The position numbers and the translations under genes are program-made. A DNA stretch of 64,000 nucleotides from Apiospora phragmitis (taxonomy: Eukaryota > Ascomycota > Sordariomycetes > Amphisphaeriales > Apiosporaceae), in NCBI GenBank assembly GCA_038363925.1, contig JAQQWL010000015.1:1798001-1862000 (forward strand), written 5' to 3'. Below the pieces are notes generated by a model. The model was not told where the DNA came from. It saw only the letters and a program-made list of their open reading frames with translations, and ran no database searches. This document shows positions 35,501 through 47,332 of this stretch, piece by piece (within the stretch, counting starts at the first letter, position 1; each line of letters opens with the position of its first letter).

Positions 35501-37878
35501 TGCGGTGAGTTGATTCTCTCGGTCTGCTTGAGCTCATCTGTTCACGTTAAAGTTCGATAAATAGTTCTGAGATAAAGTAGAGTCAATTCGATTAATTGTG
35601 ACGTACCCATCAAAGACCAATTGGACCCTAATTCCTGTAGAATAGTACTTGCTTGGGTCATCGTTGCGTGAAAAATAGGGTAGACAAGCAGGTCCAGTCC
35701 CATGTGCGCATACTGAGCCCCTTGACCTGTGAAAACGAAGGCAAGGCCGGGTTCTCGAGAAGGAACGTACACAAGTAGAAGACAAGATCTTGGCGGCGTC
35801 TGGGGTGCATATCATGACTGTCCACGATGGCGAAGGACCTCCATAGCATGAGGCTTCGCCGAGCAGAGAGCGTGTAGGCCAGAGACTCCACAAAGCTATC
35901 AATGTCATGCCGCTGTTTTGCCGCCGCGTAAAATGCATCATAGTCGCGAAGAACTCGTTTCAGCGCGGCTTCGTCTTTGGCAGACCAAACGAGCAGCCGG
36001 GCCTTTGGAGTACCATCGGAAGGCTTACGGGTTTGGGAGGCACTCAAACCTTCGCTCGAATGGAAAGGAGCGGGCTCAAGTTCGATCGCGGGCAACCCAT
36101 TCTCTTGTTGGTGGGACCTTCCCTCAATATCGGGCCTGCGATGGCCTAGGACGAAGCTTTGCAGTGAGTGCGACGTATGAACCAGCGCCTCTGCGCCAAT
36201 GGTTTCCAATGTGTGGAATGCATCGTCCAGTATCAAGTGACCGTTGGACCCTCCCAAGCCGAAACTGTTCACCGAAATTCGACGCAGACCAGCAGCTGGC
36301 CAGGGGATGCATGATGTTGGCACCTTATAAATTTCAGTATTTCCATTGATACTACAGGGGAAAAGACGTACACATAGACTGTTGAACTTGGCATTGATCT
36401 TTGGGTTCCATTTCTCAAACAGTGCATTCGGCGGGATAATACCTCTTTCGAGGATCATTACAGATTTCAAAATTCCCACAATGCCGCTGGCACCCTCCAG
36501 GTGGCCAATATTGGCTTTCACAGATCCGCTAGTGTCTAGGGTTAGGGAATCCATTGAACATGTTGTGATGGGTAACTCACATATACAATGGCTCCTTTGG
36601 TGACCGGTAAGTTCTGAAAACACGGCCGAGGGCTTTGGCCTCGACCGAGTTCTCCTAGCTGAGTACCCGTACCTAGTTACTCCGAGTCAGCTCACGAAGA
36701 AGCATATTATGCGGATGAGGATCGTACCATGTGCCTCTATGTATCTTGTCAGACTAAAGTCCAAGCTACAGCTTTTGTACACGCGTCGGATCAAGTCCTC
36801 TTGGGCTTCGAGACTCGGTTGGGTGATTGCCGGTGTGTGACCATCCTGATTGGTACCAGAGGCTCGAATCACGGCGCGGATCATGTCACGATCTCGAATG
36901 GCACTTTTGAGCGTCTTGAGAACGAGCACTAACACCCCTTCGCCCCTGGAGTACCCATTTGCACGACTGTCGAAGCTGTAGCATCGACTATCCGGCGATA
37001 GCAATCTTATTTTCTCCAGCTCCAGATGCTCTTCAGGGGTTAGAGCTACGTTCGACCCGGCGACGATGGCCTGTGTCCCTGTTAGCAGCTCGTCTCGTAC
37101 CTGTCTCTATTAGCACCTACCATCGGGCTCTGACCATTCCGCAAGGACTGGCAAGCTAGGTCTGTCGCAATCATGCTGGAGGAGCAGGCTGTGTTGAGCT
37201 GGATACTCGGGCCCTTGAGATCGAAGAACCAGCTGAGCCGGTTGGTCAGCATAGCAGAGCTCAGACCGGTTTTGACATTCGTTGGGACTTCATCCGGGTC
37301 TTTGTAGGTGAGCTTTGCGTAGTCATCAGCCATGGACGCGGCAAACACGGCCGTGCTAGTTCCGGCCGCCTTTTCCACGGGAATGCCGGCTATCTACTGT
37401 GAGCCATACGCTTATCAGCGAAAAGATGTTCAGGGGGTGAGCGGTACCGTTCTCCAGAGCTCTGTACGTTGCTTCCAACATCCAGCGTTGCTGTGGATCC
37501 ATTGATGCTGCCTCTTTGTGCATGTCAGTAGGCGTGTAGATGGACTTGGACTCGTGATTACTTGCCCTTCGGTGTAATAGAAAAGAACGGAGCATCGAAG
37601 GCAGCCGGGTCCTCCTTGAGAAAATAGCCCCCTCTGGAAGATAACTTTCTCTCGTGTCAGAGCTGAACGACGACATTGAACCTCTGGAGCAGGCAGAAAA
37701 TACATACAGCATTGTTGACAGAGGGATCCGGATTATAGAAAGCATCGAGATTGACCCGGGACTCTGGCCACTCTGTCATCACATTCGTGCCAGCCTCCAG
37801 TATTTCCCACAGGCTGTCCTCGTCTTCCGCGCCTTGCGGCAGTCGAAAGGAGATACCAACGATAGCAATCGGCTCCAT
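29576..37878 (-). CDS. Highly reducing type I polyketide synthase
   Basis: An iterative polyketide synthase that builds a reduced, probably C-methylated chain. The start is [14 protein letters not shown] at 37878. Domain order: KS (about 37.88-36.2 kb; NTACSSSM active-site Cys, EAHGTGT and [11 protein letters not shown]is), AT (35.8-34.6; TGQGAQ, VGHSSGE), DH (34.5-33.6; [12 protein letters not shown]is, LDTAFQL Asp), C-methyltransferase (33.1-32.6; LEIGGGSG), ER (31.9-30.9; HSAAGATGQ), KR (30.8-30.0; [18 protein letters not shown]) and ACP (29.85-29.6; [11 protein letters not shown]). No thioesterase, condensation or reductase release domain follows. Introns include one GC-AG intron (37565-37514). 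The frame is broken near 37628, 36650, 35780, 31462 and 29987 by single bases, mostly in homopolymers. All catalytic motifs survive, so the enzyme is probably intact in the organism. Confidence 0.92.
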
Positions 37879-38433
37879 TGTTGTGTACGTGCCTCTGAAC
37901 ACCCCAATTAATGGTTAACATGTATGTTCAAAACCCGGAAGTGCGTGAAATGACTCGGGACTCTCCAAGTCGTGCTTGGGACAGTTTCGGTTATTTTACT
38001 TAGCTACACAAACCGCTGACGAGGAGGACAGCTTTGGCAGCGGGGTTTCAGGAAAGCTCGGCGTGGCACCGAGGGCGGCCAAACGGATCAACGTTAGACG
38101 GGTACATATCCTCCGATGCCAACCGACTGTCCGATCTTCCCCCGGATCACCTCGTAGTAAGTGTAACATTCGCTATTCTAGATCAGGGCCCTTGAGTGAC
38201 AGGTTACCGCAGCCTGCCTGGAACGTGAATTGGGACGTCAGGCATGACGGGGTGGCATTAGTTACGGTGCTGTTGGAGGCGTCGGGACCAAAAGGGGGAT
38301 TCACTTTGGTATCTCGTTTCCATATTAAGCCCATCAACAGATACGGGGGCGTGGACCGGGGATCTACAAGTTGACTAGTGCCGGCGTTTTGACTCTAATA
38401 GAAATGCCGAGGAGCCTATTATGCAGTGCAACC
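37879..38433. other. PKS upstream region
   Basis: About 555 bases lie between the 3' end of the oxoamine synthase gene and the PKS start, both on the minus strand. The PKS promoter must lie here. No other gene is recognised. Confidence 0.5.
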
Positions 38434-40023
38434 CTATGGCTTCCCAAATCCAGTCAGCTTCTCCTGCGCCATCCATGCGTACACTCGCCTAGCTGCATGT
38501 GGCACAGCATATTCACTGCTGCCATTCTCAATGGAGACCATCTCCTCCACCCAAGTAAATATTGCATTAACGAATTTCCGTACCTCATCTTCCGTATTAT
38601 AGGCATGGAGGACGGCGCGGATGCGGCGCTGCCCAAGCGGCACGATAGGGTGTTCCATTGGGAAGGTACAGAAGTTCGAATCCAGGATGTGGAAGAAAAG
38701 CCACCAGTTATACTTCTGACGAGTGAAGATGGGTATGATGTGCGTCAGAAAGGGACGCTCTTCCCAGTCCTTCGCGAGCGGTACCAGAAGGAGTCCCATC
38801 TGCTGTGCTGCTGGCCAGACGGAGTGAGATGTGAGGGTTTCGAAGAAGAATCTCACAAGATGCTGGATACGCTCTTGTGCCTGTCAAATGTCAGTTTCTC
38901 GTATCTATCCAGTAATTTTTGATAGATCTAGATGTCAAAATACTGCGTACCTCTTCGGTGTGTCCATCGCGGAGTAACTTGTACCCTGATTTGATAGCGG
39001 CGACGAATGGAAATGATGGCGATGTTGAGTAGATGATTGACCGAGCAAAGTTCGCCATCATATCTCTAATAGACGTGCTGGCCAGTACGAATCCTAGCGT
39101 ACGCATAGGGTTAGAATGTCGGATTTCCAAGTAAGCTATGGAATGGGCATAGACTGACCACCGACTGCACCAAGTGCCTTACCATACGAGTGCACCACAA
39201 TCGCGATCTCCTTCTGCAAGCCAAGCTCGCAGACGAGCCCTGCCCCCTTCGGCCCAATGACCCCGAGGCTGTGAGCCTCATCTACCACGAACTGTACGTT
39301 GCCCTGTCCCCGTGAAAACTCATCAGCAACTTCGAGAAGCTCCTGCAGCGGGCATACATCACCGTCCATGCTATATATAGACTCGACAGCGACAAGAACA
39401 GTTCTCTTCGCCTCCCGGACTAGCCTGTTAGACGCAAATATATCGCCGAGGACGCGGCGGAAGCCGTCGACGCTGTTGTGCGGGAACTCAACCTTATCGA
39501 TGGCTAAGCTCTGCTTGATACCCTCGCGCGTGCTTGCGTGCACTAGAGCATCGTATAAGATGACATCGCCCGGCCGTGGCACGGCGGTCCAAACGGCCAC
39601 GTTGGCTTCAAAAGCAGAGCTCATCAACATCCCATGCTCCGCACCGTGGAAGGAAGCAATTTCCAGCTCCGACTTCTTTAGGTAGGAGTATGTGCCGTCT
39701 ATCACACGCGCACCAGTTGGTCCGACGGTGAAGTCGGGGAAGCGACCAAGCTCGGCCAGAAATTCTGCACGCCGGACATCGCTCTTGCCCAACCCGAGCA
39801 TGTCGCCGGAGTAGAAGTCTGTGATGCCGTCGGCGTCCCAGGTATTCTCCACGACGGAATAGAAATTGCTGGAGGAGCGACGCAGGTCGAGGGCTTCATC
39901 GAGGTTGCGGTAGAACGTCGACTGGGCATGAGCTGCCTGCGGCTCCTGAGACTTCGTATCCAAGATTCGGAATATGAATGGACCAACTGGCGGAGCCGCT
40001 GGTTCTGGATGGTCAGTGGCCAT
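38434..40023 (-). CDS. Alpha-oxoamine synthase (BioF/Fum8-like PLP enzyme)
   Basis: Exons 40023-39159, 39093-38951 and 38880-38434 (donors GTCAGT and GTACGC) give an uninterrupted 484-residue protein. It is a fold-type I PLP enzyme of the alpha-oxoamine synthase family, which condenses an acyl thioester with an amino acid with loss of CO2 (KAPA synthase, serine palmitoyltransferase, fumonisin Fum8). Visible signatures are TGARVIDGTYSYLKKSE, the cofactor-ring site ASFHGAEHGMLMSSA, VDEAHSLGVIG and the PLP lysine in VVHSYGKALGAVGG. There is no N-terminal membrane helix, unlike Lcb2. Sitting directly upstream of a PKS that lacks a release domain, it probably offloads the polyketide by condensation with an amino acid. 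A free-standing KAPA synthase-like role is the alternative. Confidence 0.88.
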
Positions 40024-41478
40024 AGCAACGGTGATGGAATGTCAAAATGGGGCTGGGTTGTGTAGGCAGGTAAACTTTCTCATTGGCAAGACTCTATGCC
40101 CCCCTCAAATGAATTTCGGAAGGTGGTATATTTAGAAGATTATTTGACCTAGATCCGCAGCCACTCTGTTGCTTTCGTGAATCGTTGCTACGACCCATGC
40201 GCCATAACCCCGAGTATCTCATATGCGGGCGCAAAGTATTTGGCATGATTGATTTATCAAGTCATCAATAGGTAGGCATTGTCAGCATGCCCCGTTATCC
40301 TAGTGCTTACATATGTATGTATGTAATATCGTTTGTGCCACAAGTCTACCGGTTCGCCTGCCGTAGCTGTGGTGTAACATTAGTGAAGCGGACGGTTCCT
40401 AAATCTGCAGTCATACATGAATGACCTCACCCTAACTGATACCAGGGGGACGGCAGACACTACATAGTGGTAAAAGCCTAGTCGCCCTCGAGGGTCCGGC
40501 GATACGGCTCGATACGGGCAGACGGGCGTGCACACCCCAATCTTGATGACTCCATAGCTTGATAGGAACAAACGGGCCGCTCCGCTTGGCTTGACTAAAG
40601 TAGTGACGGGTGCGTTAAAGAGGGGGCCCTCTCAGCCCTGGACTTTATTATTAGTCTTCGGTACCCCGCATGGTATGTTGTTACATAAGTAAGTACTTAT
40701 TTGATCGAGTTTGGAGATAGTGCCCTCGATCCATGTATGGGGCGAAGCACGGAATCCTCCCCTCCTCCCACTTGATCCAACATCCTCATGTTAAGCTACT
40801 TTCTGGGCGATCTGACAGGCATGAGTTCGAATTGCAACTTCGCCTTCACTTTCCCCGCCGGTGAAACGAGAGCCATCAGTCCATCAGGCTTATAGCAGCG
40901 AGAACTTCATGTGCAGCAGAACCAACGGCCAGGCGCAGCCTGCCATTGAGGCTGCACAACTGCTTACACCATCCACCCCATCCCAGCCATGGTTCGCCAA
41001 GGGTCTGCCCCGGTCGGTTTTTTATTAGGCACTTATCATATATCATAACCAGGCAAGACAGCCGATTATCCGTGCATTGCTGACGCTGTGATTTGGCGCC
41101 GTCATGCAGGCCAAAGGTCACTATTGTGCTTCCGAGTTCCTAATATCTGCCGTCAGCACCGTCAGCAGCTTGCACATCCGCTCCCCGTAGGTGACGGTGC
41201 GAGGCAGCGTTGGGGAGGTCTGCGGGGGAACTCGAGATTTGGGATGACCAAGGCCTGCTGCGAACCAAGACGCTGATTCACAGGGGAAAAACAGTACCTC
41301 TCTATTACTTGTCAACATGATATCACAGTTCCAACTTGATCAATTCGTCCAAGTCCAACCGCCTAGTGCGATTTTATGTAGACCTATCTATACCCACAGT
41401 GACTGCCAGCAAATACCTTGCAGGACAGGCCACACCAACTTTCATTTAATTAGCTCATCAGACATGAGAGTGATCGCC
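40024..41478. other. Intergenic, AOS upstream region
   Basis: No gene is recognised in this 1.45-kb stretch. A TATA-like AAATATA (minus strand, near 40127) lies about 105 bases upstream of the oxoamine synthase start. I see no transcription-factor gene here, which a cluster of this kind often has. Confidence 0.4.
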
Positions 41479-42820
41479 TCAGTCACGATCCTGCCAATGC
41501 CGAGTGATTTCACGTCTCACTTTAATAGCCTCTAGAGGGTAGCTTTCGTTGTCAGAGCCTGGAGACCCAGCAACTGCCCGGCTGTAGTGGCCTCCGTGAT
41601 AATCAGCCGGGGTGAGACCATCTTCGCTTCCAGCACGTTGCTCAACTGAGCCATCATCGCCACTTAGCTCCCTATTTCGACGACGCATGTTAGCAGCGGT
41701 GACAGTGTTGGTGCCGCTGGACGGAGTCTTGTTGGGCTGTGTGCCGCCGCCGGTCATCTTCAGCGGGTCACCAAATCGAAGCTTGCGATAGATAGGGACC
41801 ATCATGGGCAAACATGCCCCGATGATTGCCACATAAATTTCGATTGCAGATGCGATAGCAGGCACGACAAACTGTTCTGCTATTGTTAGCTTGTGACTTC
41901 TAATACCATTTTTATTGGCATATCCTACTTGTGAAATTCGTGATGCTCTCTCTCCACACAAAGCCAACGAAAATCGTGCGCACCAGACTTGCCGCAAAAG
42001 CTCTGCCACCATTCGGTCAGCTTGATGCATCACGCGTGATACTTATCAGACACAAACGAGACCATAGCAATACTTACACACCACCTAGGAGAAAAATCAT
42101 AAAGATATTAACCTTGCGTCGTGTTGTGGTTTGAAGTTTAAGTACGTCTCGTATGGGTAGGGCTATCGTGAAGAAGTCGATAATACAATTTGCGACCGAG
42201 TTGGAGAAGAAAGCAAAGATAGGGTCGATGCATTTGGTCGTTGGTAACACTTGGAGCTCCAGGCGCCAAAAGGCTTCTAGGGGCCGACATTGGGTAAAGT
42301 CCAATATAAAGATAGCAATCCACCAAGCCATGCACATAAAGCCGAGAATCTTGCACCCCAAGTTTACAGTGCGAGTAGGGAAGATCTTCCTGTAAAAGGC
42401 CAGCACTGAGAGCTTTATCAGCGGAGAGCTGAAGGTGTAAGTGATCTCGGCGACAAATAGAGCCTGTTTACATCAAGTCAGCGAATACTAAGCAGAACAG
42501 CATCAAATTTGTGCTCCAACCTGGAAGAGAATGATGACAGAGCTCGGGTCCTCGGTCGCCGTTATTCTAAAGTCTCGTCCCAGGCCTCCCGGCTTCACCA
42601 TGACGCTACCACTTGCCAAGAGGCCATGTTGGAAAAGGAGAGCAGCGAGACAAAGGTAATCGCTCAGTCCAAAATGCTGGTGGACTAGTCTCCTTGACCA
42701 AAAGCGCAAGGCGACGATGATAGTCGATACGAAACCCAGTACGGCAGAGGTAATGACGATGTCAGGACCGGTATTGGAAAAGTCCAGTGGTGGCTGAATG
42801 GTCGGGTCAGTTGTCGACAT
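41479..42820 (-). CDS. Fungal rhodopsin-like seven-helix membrane protein
   Basis: Four exons, 42820-42521, 42463-42078, 42002-41929 and 41879-41479, splice in phase (donors GTTGGA, GTAAGT, GTAGGA) to about 386 residues. It has the layout of the Fung_rhodopsin domain (integral membrane, no retinal lysine): an extracellular head, then helices such as IVITSAVLGFVSTIIVALRF, FSSPLIKLSVLAFYRKIF, ILGFMCMAWWIAIFIL, NCIIDFFTIALPI and AIEIYVAIIGACLPMM. A polar cytoplasmic tail is rich in Ser, Gly and Asn. CDPIFAFFSN-type Cys positions and ALP near the end of a helix are typical. Such genes are often next to fungal secondary-metabolite clusters, but their role is unknown. Confidence 0.85.
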
Positions 42821-43295
42821 TTTTCAATCGTGAGATCGATCAATTCCAAGACCAAAGCCGACAGACGGTAATGCGCAATAATAATAAAAAGGTATTCATT
42901 GCTTAAGATGACAATGAGAAGAGAGAGAAGTACTGCTGTTTAAGTGTGTTTAAAGGCTAGATAAATAATTATTGGTAGGATCGGTCACCTACCTACAACA
43001 CAGGCAAAGCTGACCGAGGCACCAATATCTATGCTTCAATCTATCCTTCCCATCGAACATGCAGATAATACTACCTCGCTAATAAAAGGTAAGATAAACT
43101 GCGCCTCGGCAGAGCGCGCGCCAAGGCCTGTACCTCCTGCCCTCCCGAGTATTTGCTCTTCGTGGGGGCTGGAATGCAAATACGTACCTAGCCAGCCCTG
43201 GTCCTCATCAACTTTTCCTTTCTCGAAGACTTGCGAAGTAAGCAGATCCCTAACACCATCCACGTCGTCACTGATTCACTTCAGGCTTCCACAGC
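42821..43295. other. Divergent intergenic region
   Basis: Shared upstream region of the rhodopsin-like gene (leftward) and the hydrolase (rightward). No gene is seen. Confidence 0.45.
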
Positions 43296-44417
43296 ATGGT
43301 GGGACGACGCGGATACCCACTGGTATCCTACCAACCATTTAAAACCATTTTCCAGCTTTCATATATTTGCTCAACGATATTCTACCTGCCCTATTACCTC
43401 GCCATATCTTTGATCCCCTTCCTTAGACCACATCCAACCTGGACCGCGAAGCAGACATTCATGACCCGCATCGTCTACTGCCTGCTTGATGCCACGTCCC
43501 GCGTCGGGGTCACGGAAAACATCACTTTAAACCCGGGAGATGAGGGCAACAGATTTCAGACCGTACCGCCTCCTTCCTCGGACGTCTACAGGGCGCCATT
43601 CTCATCCCCGACCATCAAGCCCACGACGATTGGAGGCACGTGGTCCCCGCGTGTTCCAAATGATGCGGAAATAGCTTCCTCTAAGACGGTTGCTCTCTAT
43701 GTCCATGGCGGGGCCTTCGTCGCAGGTGACGGCCGGGACGCCATGTTCGGCACAGTCGCGAACAGACTGCTCAAGAAGAGCGGGCTCGACTTCGTTTTCT
43801 CGGTGCAACACCGCCTTTCCGGGCACGGCGGCGTGAACCCCTTTCCAGCCGCGCCACAAGATGTGCTGGCCGCCTACCTCTTCCTGCTGGACACACTCCG
43901 TATCCCCGCTTCGCAGATCGTCGTCGTCGGCGACAGCTCCGGCGGGAACCTCATCCAAGCCCTCCTGCGCTACCTATCAGAACATGGAGCCGAGCTCGGT
44001 GCTGTTGTCCCCTGGCCCCGGGCCGCCGTGCTTCTCTCACCGTGGGTCGCCCCCTTCGAGTACAAGCTCGAGTCCAGGCCCAACTTCCAAACCGACTTCG
44101 TACCGGCCTCGTACGCGGCCTGGGGCGCGCACTGCTACGGGGGAGACCAAGGGGCGTCCAACCCGTACGTCACGCCGCTGGGCCATCCGTTCGCCCTGCC
44201 CGTGCCGGTCTTCGTGAACGCGGGCGAGCGGGAGATCACGCGCGAGTTTACCGAGCGGTGGGTGGACGAGATGCGCCGGGTCGAGGGGAATGACGTGCAG
44301 CTGAGCCTCGAGCTGGGCGCGGTACACGATACGTTCTTTTTGGGCCCGATGATGGGGTTTGGGGTTCGCGCCGAGGAGGTGGCCGTAAAAATTGGAGAGT
44401 TTCTGCGCAAGATTTGA
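43296..44417 (+). CDS. HSL-type alpha/beta hydrolase (esterase/lipase)
   Basis: A single-exon 373-residue hydrolase. An N-terminal hydrophobic stretch (IFQLSYICSTIFYLPYYLAI) suggests membrane association. The catalytic part has the oxyanion motif YVHGGAFVAGDG, the nucleophile elbow VVGDSSGGNL and a C-terminal His in GAVHDTFFLG. This is the layout of the hormone-sensitive-lipase / GDXG family, which cleaves or forms carboxylic esters. Lying about 3.3 kb upstream of the oxoamine synthase, it might act on the cluster product, but a housekeeping or xenobiotic-ester role is equally open. The frame is intact. Confidence 0.88.
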   Translation: MVGRRGYPLVSYQPFKTIFQLSYICSTIFYLPYYLAISLIPFLRPHPTWTAKQTFMTRIVYCLLDATSRVGVTENITLNPGDEGNRFQTVPPPSSDVYRAPFSSPTIKPTTIGGTWSPRVPNDAEIASSKTVALYVHGGAFVAGDGRDAMFGTVANRLLKKSGLDFVFSVQHRLSGHGGVNPFPAAPQDVLAAYLFLLDTLRIPASQIVVVGDSSGGNLIQALLRYLSEHGAELGAVVPWPRAAVLLSPWVAPFEYKLESRPNFQTDFVPASYAAWGAHCYGGDQGASNPYVTPLGHPFALPVPVFVNAGEREITREFTERWVDEMRRVEGNDVQLSLELGAVHDTFFLGPMMGFGVRAEEVAVKIGEFLRKI

Positions 44418-44941
44418 TGCGCTGCAACCTTGGCAAGGATGTAATCCGGTACATACGTAATGGGCGTCAGCGCCATGTGCACGCGAGCGTACACTGCTAT
44501 CCGTAGATTAATTGGACAAGACGTGAGCACGAAGAAGATAATCCCCAGCATACATCCGAGCTCCACACCCCCTCTCCCTTCTCACCCGCCTTTGCCGACC
44601 ATGGGGTTACAACGCAGGTTCATATGTCTTCCTGTATTACTCCAGGCCCCCAACTCGTGTAAACCAAATAATAGTAAGCTTACCGTTGCACTCGGAGGCA
44701 ATACGAAAAGGCTTTTGGCAACTATTAAGTTCGGCAGCGGCAGGTAGGCGGATTCCCTGGGGAATTCCAGACCGTAAACAACAGCTCGCCTCCAGCCTCC
44801 AATGACAGTACCTTGACTTGCTACACCACAGCTCTCAGAGGAATACCCACTTTCTCCAATTCCAAGTCGTTGGCAACGACATCTCGCTGCCCTGCGAGAA
44901 CATTGGCTCGGCTCTCCACCCAACACTGTTGATACCTAACG
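44418..44941. other. Intergenic
   Basis: Promoter region of the GNAT gene. No further gene is recognised. Confidence 0.45.
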
Positions 44942-45861
44942 ATGACACTCCAACTCCAAGAAATTGACCCGGCGGTGGACTTCCCCGCCCTCCTCCGCTG
45001 CCTGCTCGCGGCGTACGCGAGCCCACCGCAGCCGCTCACGGAGGTGTTCCTTCCGATGCGCAGGCTCACGCCCGAGGCTGCCGCGTCGTCCCTAGCCGAG
45101 GGCGCCGCCCGACTGGCGCTGTGGCATGCCTCCGACCCGACGAGCCACTGGCAGAAGGTCGTCGATATCGAGACGGGGCGGGTCTCCGGGGGCGCCTGCT
45201 GGCACATCTACGACGGGGACACGTTCGCCGGGGCAGACGCCCTGGAAGCCGTCTGGTATCCCGACGACGGCTCGCGCCGGTTCGCTGAGCAGGCACTCGA
45301 GAGTATGGCGCGGCCGAGATCCCAAGTGGCTCGTAGGCCGCATTTGTGTAGGTACTCGCAGTCTCACGACCCTGAGTACCGCGGTTCTTCAGCGGGTTCT
45401 GTTCTTTCCATCATCCCCCTTTTCCTTCATGATTCTCCTCATATCCTTCCCTTTTTCTTTTTTTTCCTTTCCTTTTTCCTTTTCTCCCCCTCGTTGCTCC
45501 TTATTGGTTCCTCGACTTTTCTGGGCGCTTAAACCCTGGCACAGACCTGAACAACGTCTTCACGCACCCGGACTACCGCCGGCGCGGCGTCTGGCAGCAG
45601 ATCATGGACTGGGGCACGCGGAAGGCGGACAAGCTGGGCCTCGAGATCTTCCTAGACGCCACGCCGCCAGGTCGGCCGTTATACCTAGCCAACGGTCTGG
45701 TCGAGTTGGCCGAGACGGTAACGGCGCCAGCGACGGATTCACCAGACGAGGCATGGATGGAGATGGCGGAGAAGGTACCACCGTTCACGTCGTTTCTTAT
45801 GTGGCGGCCAGTGGGTGGGAAGTACGAGGAGGGGAGGACGATCAAGCCCTCGTTAGCGTAG
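44942..45861 (+). CDS. GNAT-family N-acetyltransferase
   Basis: Exons 44942-45347 and 45545-45861 join across a 197-nt intron (GTAGGT ... CACAG) that contains a long T/C-rich stretch. The splice restores RRPHLYLNNVFTHPDYRRRG, the acetyl-CoA pyrophosphate loop (R/Q-x-x-G-x-G/A type) preceded by its beta-strand. The 240-residue product starts MTLQLQEIDPAVDFPALL and ends MWRPVGGKYEEGRTIKPSLA. Fungal GNATs of this subgroup have unknown amine substrates. If it belongs to the neighbouring cluster, it could N-acetylate the amino group installed by the oxoamine synthase; this is speculation from position. Confidence 0.83.
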
Positions 45862-46073
45862 CGAGGCTTCGGAAGAAGCAAATGAGATATTGTAACCCAA
45901 TATATTCACCATGCCTCTACGTTTTCATCAATTTAACTTTAGGGCCTGAGGGTAGGACTCCATATCCGGATTCTGCGGTACCCCGCGCATAAATAGACAA
46001 CTTTTGACCTCATTCCCCTGGTAAGTTTCGCACCGTTGTTCTCACCCGCTCGCTCATGTGATTATATAACGAA

Positions 46074-47054
46074 ATGGAGTCCTGCCGCCTTACATCGACG
46101 AAATCACTCCCATCGGGGTCTTCCGTCACATTTAAAAACACATCCTATTTCTCGCGCAACGGTCAAAATGTGGATTTCCCTACTCCCTCCAGGATATTAG
46201 CAGAGAGTGCGGTACAGGCACCATCTTTTCAGGATTGTGAGGAACGTCCTCCAGTGTATTTCGAGGAACTCGGTCTGGTTGTCAAGTTTGGTAAGGAACC
46301 AAAGGTCAATATTGCCGAAGCCCAGTGCCTTTGGGCCTTAAAGCAAGTTGTGCCCCATATTCCTGTCCCTGAAATTTATGGCTGGACCCAGGATACTGAG
46401 TACACTTACCTCTTTATCGAATTTGTGCATGGTGTTACATTGGAGAAAATATGGGATTCCCTGCCACAGTCAGAGCGGATTCGACTCTGTGGACAGCTGC
46501 GATCTATTCTAGCCGAGCTGCGTACCCTTCAGCAAGAGCCAGACGATCGCTTCCTAGGTAGGCACAGTAGTTCATCTCCAAGCTACCATTTTTACTAACT
46601 CTTTATAGGCCATATCAATCGCGGTCCACTCAACGACGTCGTTTTTACAGGTGGAAATTTACCGCCTGCAGGGCCGTTTTTTTCCGTGACAGAGTTTCAT
46701 GATTGGCTCTCTTCAATGTTGACGAAAGACAAGGGTCAGCACTGGCCAGGCATCGACCCCAGCGATATACCAGACCCGTACCGGCAAGGTCTGCCAGACG
46801 ATTCTTCCGTCGTCTTTACGCATTCCGATCTTCATCCAAGCAATATTATTGTTTCTACAGAATCTCCTCACCGTATCGTTGCTATAATCGACTGGCAGCA
46901 GTCCGGGTGGTATCCGGATTACTGGGAATTCTGTAAAGCTGAATACACCGCAGAACCTAGATCGGAACGGGTCACGGAGTACATACCACGATTTTTGGAC
47001 GAGCCCAAATGTGTGGAGGCCTTTGAATTGTATTCCAGGGCTTTTGGGTACTAA
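46074..47054 (+). CDS. APH-like phosphotransferase
   Basis: Exons 46074-46557 and 46609-47054 (GTAGGC ... TTATAG) give about 309 residues. It has a protein-kinase-like fold of the aminoglycoside phosphotransferase/choline kinase type: VYFEELGLVVKFGK for the ATP-binding lysine region, YLFIEFVHGVTLEKIW for the hinge, the catalytic loop FTHSDLHPSNI and the metal-binding IIDWQQSGWYP. Such genes are expanded in filamentous fungi and their substrates are mostly unknown small molecules. No frame damage. The base composition is more AT-rich than neighbouring genes. Confidence 0.87.
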
Positions 47055-47332
47055 AGGCCCGCTTACAACGTGGTTTGTGTATCATGTATCGGTTTCCTGC
47101 ACATAATACGAGAGCCAAGTCATAGTTTATATAACGTCACCTGTAACTCAAGCTGTGCATGGATCTGACAAGTATAGAGTAGGTAGCCACTGGTAAAGGT
47201 TACCGCAATCAGCGAACCGACTAATCCAGGCTTGGGCGCTAGATGGCACCAGAAGCTAGCTAAAGCGTGACCGGAAAAGAAAGAACATATAGAAGAAGCA
47301 GATATCGTTTGCTAACAGGAAGCACATCCGAA

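Noticed and set aside
38672..38690. tRNA T-loop-like GTTCGAATCC
   Set aside because: Lies inside the oxoamine synthase coding exon with no acceptor stem or anticodon arm around it.
45346..45347. Possible frameshift in the GNAT gene
   Set aside because: Using the better GTAGGT donor at 45348 keeps the first-exon frame and gives RRPHLYLNNVF directly, so no break is needed.
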